Source of the DNA: JBNLBS01 sp050303415
GTDB lineage: Bacteria > Pseudomonadota > Gammaproteobacteria > Methylococcales > Methylomonadaceae
DNA length: 23,807 nt
Assembly: GCA_050303415.1 (NCBI GenBank)
Contig: JBNLBS010000029.1
Span: 1-23,807 of the forward strand
Direction of reading: 5' to 3'
Below the pieces are notes generated by a model. It was not told where the DNA came from. It searched no databases and saw only the letters and a program-made list of their open reading frames with translations. Positions 15,566-23,807 of the stretch are shown in pieces (the first letter of the stretch is position 1; every line of letters starts with the position of its first letter). A program made the translations under genes and the position numbers.

Positions 15566-17641
15566 ATGGAACTTGAAGTGTTTTTATCTTTTTTCACCCT
15601 AATGCTGGTTGCGCTAGGGGTTAATGTCATCGCCTTAAAAACACGCCTACCCTATACAGTACTTTTAGTCATTGCCGGTTCATTAATGGTGCCTCTATCC
15701 AGCATCGAAATTCTGTCTTTTATTAACCGCTTTCAATTAACGCCCGAGTTATTGTTTTTCGTCTTCCTGCCTATTCTTATTTTTGAATCGGCATACAGCA
15801 TGAATGTTCGTAACGTTAAAGACAATAAACTTTCCATGAGTGTTCTGGCGGTTTTGGGTTTACTAATTTCCACTTTTTTCATTGGCTATGTCGGTAAATG
15901 GGTATTCTCTTTGTTAGGCTTCGAAGTCCCATTGCTGGTTACATTATTGTTCGGCGCCATTATCTCAGCCACCGATCCGGTCGCGGTACTGGCTCTTTTT
16001 AAGGAATACGGCGCACCTCACCGACTAACCTTAATCTTTGAAGGAGAGAGTTTATTTAATGACGGAACGTCGTTCGCCTTATTTCTGGTTTTCCTGGATT
16101 TAATAACCCACGGCTATCATGGATATACGACCGTTTTATCCGGTATTTTTTCTTTTACCACCATGATTGTCGGCGGGGTTATTTTTGGTCTACTCATGGG
16201 CTTTATGTTTTCAAAAATGATTCAATGGGTTAAAGGCCATGAACATTTGGAAATCACCCTGACGCTACTCGTTGCCCATCTAACTTTTTTATTGACCGAA
16301 TTAATTTCCGAACACCTTGTAATTTACGGTCATGAAATTCATCTGTCCTCCATTATTGCGACTCTGGTTTCCTCAATGGTGATCGGTAATTTCGGTCGTT
16401 TTAAAATGTCTTCCGGCGTTGAAGAATACATGGAGAAATTCTGGAGTTATTTTGCTTTTCTATCGAACTCTTTGGTATTCATTTTAATGGGATTATTGTT
16501 TACCAGCCTGTCCTCAAAACTACATATCGCTATTTTACCTATCCTGGCCATGATATTAATCGTTGCAATGGGTCGATGGGTATCCGTTTACTTTTCTGTT
16601 GGTTTAATTAACAAACTCAGATGGGAAGATGAAATACCGACCAGTTGGAGAAAATTACTGGCATGGGGCAGTTTACGCGGTTCAATTGCAGTGATTATGG
16701 CGCTATTAATACCTGACAATCTAACTTTGCCGGATTGGCACCATTCAATTTCCATCAAGGACTTCATCATCGCCATTACCATTGGCAGCATCTACTTTAC
16801 CCTTTTCGTTAAAGCGACCACTATTGGTTTTGTGGTGCGGAAATTAGGAATTGACGCCCTAACCGCTAATGAGGAAATGAGCTATTACAAAAGTAAAGCC
16901 CTGGTTTACGACAATATCGTCAAAAAGATAGATGAACTCTATCAACATAAACATATCAGTGATATACAGCATCAGGAACTAAGCAGTATTTATCAGACAC
17001 TTCAAACTCAATCCAGTCAAAAGTGTCACGAAACCGGTGATGCCAGTCGTCTTATTGAAAACATGCTGCGCCTATACACTTTGGGACTGGAAAAAGCAGA
17101 ACTAAAAGAAGTCTTCCGGCGTGGTGAAATTAATGACAACGTGTATAAAGAAATACTCAATGTACTGGAAACGCAAACAGAACGTGTTAAAAGTGACGAC
17201 AAAAAAGTAAAAGCCATTACCAAACATTTCAGTAACTGGCGAACCGGACGGGTTATGAGCCTGTTACGTAAACTGTTTTTTTTGCCGCCTGCGGCTACAG
17301 AGCCGGAAGAACTTTATATTTATTACCGCACCCAGTATAAATTACTCTTAGGCACCATGGGTCACCTTTCATCTCTTGAAAATTCAAAATTGAGAGAATT
17401 GTTTGATGATGAACGTGCGCTAAATAGCGTAAAAGGCATTTATCAATACCTGGTTAAACAAACTGAAAAACATATGCACAATGAAATTCAATCCAATCAG
17501 GCCTTTGTCGATCGTTTTAACAAACAATCAGCTGAAAGCATTTTGCATAAAGTACAACAGGATACTTTGAACGAACTGCATAAAAAAGAAATTATCACTA
17601 GCAAACTGTATATTTCTTTAAAAAAAGAATTGAACGCTTAA
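15566..17641 (+). CDS. Na+/H+ antiporter, CPA1 (NhaP/NHE-like) family
   Basis: A 691-residue inner-membrane cation:proton antiporter. Residues 1-420 hold about twelve hydrophobic helices. The transport core GAIISATDPVAVLALFKEYG (about 130-149) carries the essential Asp pocket, followed by FEGESLFNDGTSFALFLVFL at about 158-177, which is the CPA1 signature. From residue 425 onward the protein is soluble and helical, with many Lys/Glu residues, typical of a cytoplasmic regulatory tail. I chose the ATG at 15566 because GGAG at 15554-15557 is placed for it; an upstream ATG at 15497 would add 23 residues without a ribosome site. It exchanges cytoplasmic Na+ (or K+) for protons; specificity cannot be read here. 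It stands alone between two unrelated blocks. Confidence 0.92.
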   Translation: MELEVFLSFFTLMLVALGVNVIALKTRLPYTVLLVIAGSLMVPLSSIEILSFINRFQLTPELLFFVFLPILIFESAYSMNVRNVKDNKLSMSVLAVLGLLISTFFIGYVGKWVFSLLGFEVPLLVTLLFGAIISATDPVAVLALFKEYGAPHRLTLIFEGESLFNDGTSFALFLVFLDLITHGYHGYTTVLSGIFSFTTMIVGGVIFGLLMGFMFSKMIQWVKGHEHLEITLTLLVAHLTFLLTELISEHLVIYGHEIHLSSIIATLVSSMVIGNFGRFKMSSGVEEYMEKFWSYFAFLSNSLVFILMGLLFTSLSSKLHIAILPILAMILIVAMGRWVSVYFSVGLINKLRWEDEIPTSWRKLLAWGSLRGSIAVIMALLIPDNLTLPDWHHSISIKDFIIAITIGSIYFTLFVKATTIGFVVRKLGIDALTANEEMSYYKSKALVYDNIVKKIDELYQHKHISDIQHQELSSIYQTLQTQSSQKCHETGDASRLIENMLRLYTLGLEKAELKEVFRRGEINDNVYKEILNVLETQTERVKSDDKKVKAITKHFSNWRTGRVMSLLRKLFFLPPAATEPEELYIYYRTQYKLLLGTMGHLSSLENSKLRELFDDERALNSVKGIYQYLVKQTEKHMHNEIQSNQAFVDRFNKQSAESILHKVQQDTLNELHKKEIITSKLYISLKKELNA

Positions 17642-17905
17642 TTTATATGGGAAATTAAAAAATCGAAATACTGAGCAAAATTCCGTTATCAAGGACTCAC
17701 AGAACTCTTATCAGCCCTATAGCCGGTTATTAAGAAAAGCTGGAATGTTGACGTGGATTCGAAGGCTTTCCTGATTCAAAAAATAAAGCCCTTTGGTGCC
17801 GCTATTGCACTCTCGCAAGAATTTTTATCCCCGATGGCGTAGTTGCAGGTGAATTTGAAATGGTTATTAGCCATTTCAGTAAAAAAGAATAAGAGACCTC
17901 CTATC
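17642..17905. other. Intergenic stretch with an unrecognised open frame, possibly a gene relic
   Basis: Some 264 bases lie between the antiporter and the LysR gene. On the plus strand an open frame from 17752 to 17892 encodes about 46 residues without an initiator near its start; it includes ALWCRYCTLARIF and PDGVVAGEFEMVI, then ends in HFSKKE. A second frame reads SWNVDVDSKAFLIQKIKPF before a stop. Neither has a ribosome site. This may be the remains of a gene cut off at the edge of the GC-richer cassette, or chance. No tRNA or convincing terminator is visible. Confidence 0.25.
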
Positions 17906-18787
17906 TCAATCCGCAGCTTCTCTTAGCATCGCAGCTAAGCGTTGCACGCCTGGTCCGGCAAAGTCTGAGCGGGTTACAATCAGATACAGAGGTACTTCTC
18001 GAACCGAACCTTCTTGTAATGGTAAGGGCTTAAGTAATCCTGTCTCTATTTCCTTGCGAATATGTGTTTCCGGTAACCAAGCGAAACCATAACCGTTTGA
18101 CACTGCCTCAATCGACGTGGCGATTTGGCTGACCGTCCAACGCTGATCAACCTCAACCGTCACCGCCCGTTGGTCCCGCTTGCTACCGGAGTCGCGCACC
18201 ACGATATGCCGGAAATTCCGCAGATCGCGATAAGTCAAGACGTGTGACTGCTGGTGTAAGGGATGATCAACGTGGGCCACGGCTAATAACCTGACCCGTG
18301 TCAGTACATCGCCCAGAAAGCCTGACGGTACCTGGGGCGAAATCGCCAAATCAACCTGTCCGCTCAAAAGAGCATCGGCGGTACCGCCCAGCACCGATTC
18401 GATCAGTTCTACGCGTGTACCGGGACTTTCCTGACTAAATCGGTCCAGACAAGCCAACAACTTAGCCGATGGAAACAGGATTTCAACGGCGAGCGTGATG
18501 GTGGCTTCCCAACCGGCGGATAACTTATGCGCCGCTTGCTCCAGTTCATTCGCTTCGTTCACTAACGCCAAAGCGCGCCGGTAAAGCATCTGTCCGGTTG
18601 GCGTCAGCACGGCTTTGCGCCCATGAATCTCAAATGCTTTGACGTTCAGCAGGGTTTCAATTTTTTGCACGGCATAAGTGACCGCCGACTGACTTTTATT
18701 GAGCTTTTCAGCCGCCTGGGCGTAACCGCCCGCATCGACCACTCCTATCAGGGCACGCCATTGCTCCAGCGTAATATAAGGGCTCAC
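17906..18787 (-). CDS. LysR-family transcriptional regulator
   Basis: A 293-residue LysR regulator. Residues 1-60 are the winged helix-turn-helix: LEQWRALIGVVDAGGYAQAA, then KLNKSQSAVTYAVQKIE and ALTPTG-like VLTPTGQMLYRRA. The rest is the periplasmic-binding-like effector domain (VDLAISPQVPSGFLGDVLTR, FAWLPETHI). The start is GTG at 18787, giving MSPYITLEQW. It is divergent from azoR, with 106 bases between them, the usual arrangement for a LysR gene that controls its neighbour. By context it probably governs azoR, yceI and pirin in response to electrophiles or quinones, but the effector is unknown. Base composition is visibly higher in GC than the injection-system genes. Confidence 0.93.
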   Translation of the reverse strand: MSPYITLEQWRALIGVVDAGGYAQAAEKLNKSQSAVTYAVQKIETLLNVKAFEIHGRKAVLTPTGQMLYRRALALVNEANELEQAAHKLSAGWEATITLAVEILFPSAKLLACLDRFSQESPGTRVELIESVLGGTADALLSGQVDLAISPQVPSGFLGDVLTRVRLLAVAHVDHPLHQQSHVLTYRDLRNFRHIVVRDSGSKRDQRAVTVEVDQRWTVSQIATSIEAVSNGYGFAWLPETHIRKEIETGLLKPLPLQEGSVREVPLYLIVTRSDFAGPGVQRLAAMLREAAD

Positions 18788-18848
18788 AATAACCTATCGA
18801 ATAAATGAATCATTATTAGCCAATAATTATACTTTTTTATCGATCCAT

Positions 18849-18874
18849 TAACGATTTAAATAACACCATCGTTA
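18849..18874. promoter_or_regulatory. Inverted repeat, candidate LysR operator for azoR
   Basis: TAACGAT at 18849-18855 and ATCGTTA at 18868-18874 are exact reverse complements separated by twelve bases. They lie 20 bases before the azoR start, in the divergent gap with the LysR gene. Related ATCGA/ATCGAT words occur at 18797-18801 and 18839-18845. LysR proteins bind interrupted dyads of this sort, so this is a reasonable operator, though its closeness to the start could also mean repression. Confidence 0.4.
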
Positions 18875-18893
18875 CTTATCGAGGAAAAATGCC

Positions 18894-19496
18894 ATGACCA
18901 CCTTACTGCAAATCCAATCCAGCCTGTTTTCAGCGGACGGACAATCTAGCCAATTGACTAATGAGTTTGTCTCCGCTTGGCAGCGCAATCAACCGGCTAG
19001 CCAAGTCAAAGTACGAGACCTGGCCTTATCGCCCCTGCCGCATCTCGACGAGGAACGCGTTACCGCTTTTTTCACACCACCCGAAAGCCGAACAGCGGCT
19101 CAGCAAAAGTTGGTCAATGTATCGGATGATTTGATCAATGAACTAACGCAATCGGACATTCTTGTTATCGGTGTACCCATGTACAACTTCGGCATTCCAT
19201 CGACGCTCAAAGTTTACTTTGATCACATCTCCCGCGCCGGTGTGACGTTTCGTTATACGGAAAATGGATCAGAAGGGTTATTGAACGGCAAGAAGGTCTA
19301 TATTTTTGCAACACGTGGTGGCCAGTACGCCGGAACGGCACTGGATACTCAAACCGCTTATGTCCGGGATTTTCTCAGTTTTCTGGGTATTACGGATATT
19401 GAATTCATTTACGCCGAAGGACTGAACATGGGCGCAGATATTAAAGAAAAAGCTTTGGCGGAAGCCAAAAGGAAGTTGGATGCATTGGCCGCGTGA
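18894..19496 (+). CDS. azoR: FMN-dependent NADH-azoreductase
   Basis: A 200-residue flavodoxin-fold enzyme of the AzoR family, which reduces azo dyes and quinones using NADH and FMN. Family landmarks are LLQIQSSLFSADGQSSQLTN at the N-terminus (phosphate-binding SxS), the FMN loop VPMYNFGIPSTLKVYFDHIS near 97-116, GVTFRYTENG and FATRGGQYAG near 137-146. Length matches the E. coli enzyme. GAGGAAAA precedes the ATG at 18894; an ATG five bases earlier is out of frame and stops at once. It heads a block with yceI and pirin and is transcribed away from the LysR gene, suggesting an inducible response to electrophiles or quinones. Confidence 0.94.
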   Translation: MTTLLQIQSSLFSADGQSSQLTNEFVSAWQRNQPASQVKVRDLALSPLPHLDEERVTAFFTPPESRTAAQQKLVNVSDDLINELTQSDILVIGVPMYNFGIPSTLKVYFDHISRAGVTFRYTENGSEGLLNGKKVYIFATRGGQYAGTALDTQTAYVRDFLSFLGITDIEFIYAEGLNMGADIKEKALAEAKRKLDALAA

Positions 19497-19564
19497 AAGC
19501 TGTTAAGCGTCAACTGAGTATATTTCGACCAACCGATCTTTTCCACTGCCGCAGGAGCTTAACT

Positions 19565-20131
19565 ATGAAACCGACGTTCATATTACCATTTGCTGCTTTA
19601 TTTTCCACTAATGTATTTTCGACCCCGGAAACTTACGTTATCGATGGTACGCATACTTTGCCACGATTCTCCTACAGCCATTTTGGCTATTCCACTCAGC
19701 TTAGCCGCTTCGATAAAACGACCGGGAAAATCGTGTTGGATCGCCAGGTCAAAACCGGTTCGGTAGACGTAACCATTGATACCACGTCGGTCAATACCGG
19801 CTATGCCCTATTCAATGAGCATATTCAAGGCGCCGAATTTCTTGATACTGCCCGCTATCCGACCATGACCTTTCAATCCAACACACTGAAATTCGACGGC
19901 GACAATCTGACAAGCGTAGAAGGCACGTTGACTCTGAAAGGCATCAGTAAACCGGTGACGCTTACTGTGACATCCTTCCAATGCATGTTGCATCCGATAC
20001 TGAAAAAGCATACTTGCGGAGCTAATGCTACTGCGATTCTTAAACGCACGGATTTCAATATGGGCAAATATGTCCCGCAAGTGGGTGATGAGGTAACCAT
20101 TACCATTCCGGTCGAAGCCGTCAAAGAATAA
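19565..20131 (+). CDS. YceI-family periplasmic lipid-binding-like protein
   Basis: A 188-residue YceI protein, a beta-barrel that binds isoprenoid lipids in known members. Residues 1-19 (MKPTFILPFAALFSTNVFS) form a signal peptide, with mature sequence beginning near TPETYVIDGTHTLPRFSYSH. Further conserved parts are GKIVLDRQVKTGSVDVTIDT, FLDTARYPTMTFQS, VEGTLTLKGISKPVTL and the C-terminal MGKYVPQVGDEVTITIPVE. I chose ATG 19565, which has AGGAG at 19553-19557, instead of the GTG at 19493 that overlaps the azoR stop; the upstream start would bury the signal peptide. Two cysteines (FQCMLHP and HTCGAN) could form a disulfide. It is co-directional with azoR and pirin. Confidence 0.93.
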   Translation: MKPTFILPFAALFSTNVFSTPETYVIDGTHTLPRFSYSHFGYSTQLSRFDKTTGKIVLDRQVKTGSVDVTIDTTSVNTGYALFNEHIQGAEFLDTARYPTMTFQSNTLKFDGDNLTSVEGTLTLKGISKPVTLTVTSFQCMLHPILKKHTCGANATAILKRTDFNMGKYVPQVGDEVTITIPVEAVKE

Positions 20132-20140
20132 GGAGTCCAT

Positions 20141-20992
20141 ATGAAAACACGTACCCTTCAACATATCATTCCCTCGGTCGCTACCTCGGATGGTGGCGGT
20201 GTCAAATTGCGTCGAAGTTTAGGACAAAACCAGACCTTACGCGTTGATCCTTTTTTAATGCTCGATGAATTTTCATCGAACAATGCCGACGATTATATCG
20301 CCGGTTTCCCTAGTCATCCGCATCGGGGGTTCGAAACAGTGACCTATATGCTGGACGGCCATATGCTGCATGAAGACCATCTGGGTAATAAAGGCGACTT
20401 GAAAAGCGGCGGCGCACAATGGATGACGGCAGGGCGCGGCATTATTCACTCGGAAATGCCGCAACAAGAAAGCGGACGCATGCGCGGCTTCCAGCTTTGG
20501 ATCAACTTGCCGGCGAAGGAAAAAATGAAACCGGCTCGTTATAAGGATATTCAGCCCAATGAAATTCCGTCGATTGCTTTGCCAAACGGTGGTGAAGTTA
20601 AAGTCATTGCTGGATACTTTGAACTCAATAACACCACCGTAAATGGCCCAATTCAAGGTTTGACGACCGAACCGTTGTTTCTGGATGTTAAGCTCCCAGC
20701 GTACAGCCGGTTTGTCCAAGCCCTTGCTAGGGAACATAACGCCTTTGTTTATCCCTATGAAGGAAAGATTGAAATTGGAGATCAGTCTCGCTCGTTGGAG
20801 TCGCAGATGGCCGGCGTATTATCCGACGGTGATAACATCGAAATTCAGACAATCGACCAACCAGCCAACTTTCTGCTGTTCGCCGGCCTACCTACACGAG
20901 ATCCGATCGTGCAATATGGACCATTCGTGATGAATACACGTGAAGAAATCGAGCAGGCTTTAAGCGATTATCGAAATGGGCAACTGGTATGA
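20141..20992 (+). CDS. Pirin family protein
   Basis: A 283-residue bicupin of the pirin family. The N-terminal cupin holds the iron ligands His59, His61, His103 and Glu105: FPSHPHRGFETVTYMLDGHM and TAGRGIIHSEMP. The glycine pattern GDLKSGGAQWMTAG is diagnostic. Some bacterial pirins degrade quercetin and others interact with metabolic enzymes or act as redox sensors; the function here is not fixed by sequence. A strong AAGGAG ribosome site lies before the ATG, nine bases after the yceI stop, so these genes share a message. The linked azoR-yceI-pirin set is a recurrent stress-related grouping in proteobacteria. No unusual residues are seen. Confidence 0.93.
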   Translation: MKTRTLQHIIPSVATSDGGGVKLRRSLGQNQTLRVDPFLMLDEFSSNNADDYIAGFPSHPHRGFETVTYMLDGHMLHEDHLGNKGDLKSGGAQWMTAGRGIIHSEMPQQESGRMRGFQLWINLPAKEKMKPARYKDIQPNEIPSIALPNGGEVKVIAGYFELNNTTVNGPIQGLTTEPLFLDVKLPAYSRFVQALAREHNAFVYPYEGKIEIGDQSRSLESQMAGVLSDGDNIEIQTIDQPANFLLFAGLPTRDPIVQYGPFVMNTREEIEQALSDYRNGQLV

Positions 20993-21283
20993 GCAATGAT
21001 CCCATTCTAAGCTTCATGTGTTCATTTCACACGGCGGAGATCCGCTGTCTTTGATAGATGATCCAAAACATCAGTGTTAATCGATTGCTCTATACGACAT
21101 TTCGGCCAGAATTCCAACGCCTCTTTGCCTGTTCTCGATTCATAATTTGCCATTCAAAAGGATTCTTTTCATATGTCTTAACCTCGCAAAGTGGCCGAAA
21201 CCAGCTGTTCAAAAAATTATACAATTTGGTTATGATCGATTTTCAATATTGTTAGATCAGCTTTTATCTATTACTGAAAACTA
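20993..21283. other. Convergent intergenic region with a possible terminator, no supported gene
   Basis: About 290 bases separate pirin from the convergent MEKHLA gene. A 65-residue open frame at 21058-21255 (begins MIQNISVNRLL) has no ribosome site or recognisable homology and I do not accept it. A hairpin at 21031-21048 is listed separately. The remainder is AT-rich with no visible repeat, tRNA or promoter pair. Confidence 0.5.
21031..21048 (+). terminator. Possible rho-independent terminator after pirin
   Basis: ACGGCGG and CCGCTGT can pair as a seven-base stem with one G-T wobble around an AGAT loop, 38 bases after the pirin stop. The following CTTTGATAG is a poor T-run, so termination would be inefficient or the fold may be incidental. 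Confidence 0.3.
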
Positions 21284-21769
21284 TTAGCGCATGTTTGGAT
21301 TATTTAAAAAATGCCAGTGTTCAAAAAAAGCAGCTTGCCCACGATTAACTTGATCTTTAAGTGTTAAATTCCAGACTACGGCATTTTTGATGATAAATCT
21401 TCGCCCTGTTTTTGAAATACGAACGCCTTGATAATGATCAATAAAGCCTTTTTTACTCACTTGATCAAGCAATTGTGCCCGCTGTTCGCGATTTACCGGT
21501 TCGGCAGATAAACGTGAAGGTAATTGGGTGAACTCATGCCAGCTATATTCAAACAGCTCCAGCGCTTTCAGATTGGCATAATTAAAAACAGGGTCCGTTT
21601 CAGTTCCATGTGAGACAACTGCAAATGGCGCATAGAACAATTGTTTTGCTTGTTGTTCCCGGTTACTGAAATCAGCTAAAAGCGGCCTGCCTAATAGCTG
21701 ATTATAGCTTTCTAACAGACAATGAACATGTTCACTTTGAAAAGCGTTTTCCGGACAGGGTTTGTTCAT
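21284..21769 (-). CDS. MEKHLA-domain (PAS-like) protein
   Basis: A 161-residue protein nearly all made of a MEKHLA domain, a PAS-related sensory fold. The typical order is visible: LLESYNQLLGRPLL, FYAPFAVVSHGTETDPVFNY, ALELFEYSWHEFTQLPSRLS, AEPVNREQRAQLL and GFIDHYQGVRISKTGRRFII. The start is taken as ATG 21769; an in-frame TTG at 21775 is less likely, and no clear ribosome site is visible for either. It lies 21 bases after DUF2802 on the same strand. Its biochemical role is not known; light, redox or small-molecule sensing is only a family-level guess. Confidence 0.85.
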   Translation of the reverse strand: MNKPCPENAFQSEHVHCLLESYNQLLGRPLLADFSNREQQAKQLFYAPFAVVSHGTETDPVFNYANLKALELFEYSWHEFTQLPSRLSAEPVNREQRAQLLDQVSKKGFIDHYQGVRISKTGRRFIIKNAVVWNLTLKDQVNRGQAAFFEHWHFLNNPNMR

Positions 21770-21790
21770 AAACAAATAATGAAAAACGAA

Positions 21791-22174
21791 CTATTTTTCT
21801 CCACCATGCAGACGGATCAATAGTGCGGCCTCATCCCTGCTTAAGCCGGATGTCTGCATTAACTCTTCAATATTGGCACCATTACGTGCTTGCTGGATAG
21901 CGCTGTGATAAGGCTGTGATGATTGCTCGCTCTGAGCATAGTCAGCAATTTTTTCAACTAAATCCCTTACCATTTCATCCGTTGTAAGCATTCGATTATC
22001 AACAGCTACGGCAGCAGAACATAAACTGGCTATGTCACGACTGCTTCTGGCAACAAATTCAGATAAAGCGGTACACTCTCGTTTGAGCTTTTGATTTTGT
22101 ATTACCAGCCAAACAAGCACTCCAATAACTGCAACTAATATGCAGGCGATAATGCCTAAATACAAATTAATCAT
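21791..22174 (-). CDS. DUF2802 membrane-anchored protein of the chemotaxis locus
   Basis: A 127-residue protein with one N-terminal membrane helix (LYLGIIACILVAVIGVLVWL) followed by a coiled region and the DUF2802 core: LCSAAVAVDNRMLTTDEMV, then QQARNGANIEELMQTSGLSR with EAALLIRLHG at the end. It matches the gene found after cheW in Pseudomonas-type polar chemotaxis loci (PA1465-like). The ATG at 22174 overlaps the stop of the small upstream gene by one base (TGATG), so I prefer it to the TTG three bases earlier. The function is unknown. The domain is soluble and would face the cytoplasm if the N-terminus is outside, but orientation is uncertain. Confidence 0.87.
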   Translation of the reverse strand: MINLYLGIIACILVAVIGVLVWLVIQNQKLKRECTALSEFVARSSRDIASLCSAAVAVDNRMLTTDEMVRDLVEKIADYAQSEQSSQPYHSAIQQARNGANIEELMQTSGLSRDEAALLIRLHGGEK

Positions 22175-22353
22175 CAAGCCATTTCATCAATATGCTGACT
22201 GCCGTCATCGTCATCATTTTGTTCAGGTTCAGGTTCTGGCTCTGCTTTAGGATTTTGTTGCTTTGCTTGTTGCTCCGGCTTTTCTTCATCCCGCACAATT
22301 TTTTTAGGTTTTATAATTGTATGTAAAGCTGTCACTGCTTCTATTTCGCTCAT
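22174..22353 (-). CDS. Small 59-residue acidic/low-complexity protein between cheW and DUF2802
   Basis: A short gene on the minus strand with ATG at 22353-22351 and a stop overlapping the DUF2802 start. GAGGAG sits six bases ahead of the ATG, a strong ribosome site. The product begins MSEIEAVTALHTIIKPKKIV, then has a Gln/Lys-rich stretch, a PEPEPEP run, an acidic DDDD patch and ends in HIDEMA. It has no hydrophobic segment and is probably disordered. The strong ribosome site and stop-start coupling argue that it is real despite its size. I do not recognise a family. Confidence 0.72.
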   Translation of the reverse strand: MSEIEAVTALHTIIKPKKIVRDEEKPEQQAKQQNPKAEPEPEPEQNDDDDGSQHIDEMA

Positions 22354-22403
22354 GAGTTGCTCCTCACTTATTAATCAGCAATGAAAACCATTCCTTTGTT
22401 ATA

Positions 22404-22880
22404 TCAGAACATATCCAACTCTGACATTTCCTCATCGCTTAAAAACTTGTTTAAATCGACCAGGATAAGTAGCTCATTATCCCGACTGGTGACACCCTGA
22501 ATGTATTTTGAAGATTCTTCATTACCGACATTTGGAGCTGTTTCAATTTCTGAAGCACGCATTTCAACAACTTCCGCAACACTATCAACCAAAATACCAA
22601 TTATATGACTCTCAGTTTCAATAATCACAATCCGCGAAGCATCATCGGTATCTCTTGACATTAAACCAAAACGGTTCCGGGTATCAATCACGGTGACTAC
22701 ATTTCCGCGTAAATTAATAATACCTAAAACATACATAGGTGCACCGGGCACTGGTGCAATTTCCGTCACCCGCAAAACTTCCTGTACTTGCATGACATTG
22801 ATGCCGTACTTTTCATCCCCCAAATAAAAAGTAACCCATTGCATAACGGGATCATTCTGCTTTTCTTCTAATTCACTCAT
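22404..22880 (-). CDS. cheW: Chemotaxis adaptor CheW
   Basis: A 158-residue CheW, the adaptor that links methyl-accepting receptors to the CheA kinase. The fold is visible in order: VTFYLGDEKYGINVMQVQEV, VTEIAPVPGAPMYVLGIINL with RGNVVTVID, RFGL, IIGILVDSVAEVVEM and KYIQGVTSRDNELLILVDLN at the end. An additional acidic C-terminal tail (SDEEMSELDMF) is present. It lies downstream of the ParP-like gene on the same strand with a gap of 110 bases that contains an inverted repeat. The gene order ParP-like/CheW/DUF2802 mirrors PA1463-PA1465 of Pseudomonas. No residues appear to be missing. Confidence 0.95.
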   Translation of the reverse strand: MSELEEKQNDPVMQWVTFYLGDEKYGINVMQVQEVLRVTEIAPVPGAPMYVLGIINLRGNVVTVIDTRNRFGLMSRDTDDASRIVIIETESHIIGILVDSVAEVVEMRASEIETAPNVGNEESSKYIQGVTSRDNELLILVDLNKFLSDEEMSELDMF

Positions 22881-22935
22881 TCACAATCACCAAATTACTT
22901 AATAACTTTCTTATTATTCAAACAAATAGTAGTCG

Positions 22936-22990
22936 AAAAAAACCTTTCTGTTCCCGGTATTTCTTCTAACTGCCTTTAATGAAGGTTTTT

Positions 22991-22992
<2 letters not shown>
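22936..22992 (-). terminator. Inverted repeat between the ParP-like gene and cheW (possible terminator/attenuator)
   Basis: AAAAAAACCTT at 22936-22946 and AAGGTTTTTTT at 22982-22992 are exact reverse complements around a 35-base loop. In the minus-strand message the arm nearest cheW ends in a T-run, as in an intrinsic terminator with a long loop. An overlapping smaller hairpin, AAGGTT/AACCTT at 22982-22998, spans the ParP-like stop codon. Partial termination or attenuation before cheW is possible. Few G-C pairs weaken the case. Confidence 0.3.

Positions 22993-23807
<815 letters not shown>

Noticed and set aside
21058..21255. 65-residue open frame between pirin and the MEKHLA gene
   Set aside because: No ribosome binding site, no family resemblance and composition like noncoding sequence.

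Overview
The window reads as part of a chromosome of a motile gammaproteobacterium of moderate to low GC. The best taxonomic clue is the ParP-like/CheW/DUF2802 gene order at the right end, which matches the polar chemotaxis locus of Pseudomonas- and Vibrio-type bacteria. The start of an oxaloacetate decarboxylase gamma subunit (oadG) at the left edge also fits. A Methylococcales-like host is possible, but that is inference only.

Layout. (1) 1-77, minus strand: the first codons of oadG, with a divergent promoter region to 215. (2) 216-3021: three overlapping housekeeping/repair genes. These are a macrodomain-MsrB fusion, an M18 aminopeptidase (apeB) and an AlkB-like dioxygenase. (3) About 3067-14663, perhaps to 15383: a compact contractile injection system (CIS) of the extracellular/phage-tail-like type. 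In order it holds a Pvc16-like tail cap, one sheath, one tube, an unknown 393-aa disordered protein, a CIS_tube/LysM-like adaptor, a gp27/gp5-type spike, a PAAR-like tip, gp25, a baseplate-J protein with a fused C-terminal beta-propeller, tail protein I, a one-pass membrane protein with an Ig-like N-domain and three PASTA repeats, an anchored protein of unknown function and a multi-pass membrane protein. Overlapping stop/start codons tie most of these genes together. (4) 15566-17641: a CPA1-type Na+/H+ antiporter. (5) 17906-20992: a more GC-rich cassette of a LysR regulator divergent from azoR, yceI and pirin. (6) 21284-23807, minus strand: ParP-like protein (partial, with a Glu-Pro hexanucleotide repeat), CheW, a 59-aa acidic protein, DUF2802 and a MEKHLA-domain protein.

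How it works together. The CIS region supplies all recognisable tail, spike and baseplate parts. I see no AAA+ ATPase (Afp15/Pvc15), no classical tape measure (Afp14), no tail fibre (Afp13) and no toxin. In their place the operon carries a propeller-bearing baseplate protein and two or three membrane proteins. The most interesting hypothesis is that this is a minimal, possibly membrane-anchored CIS, with the PASTA protein as anchor. This is inferred from gene order and predicted topology, not demonstrated.
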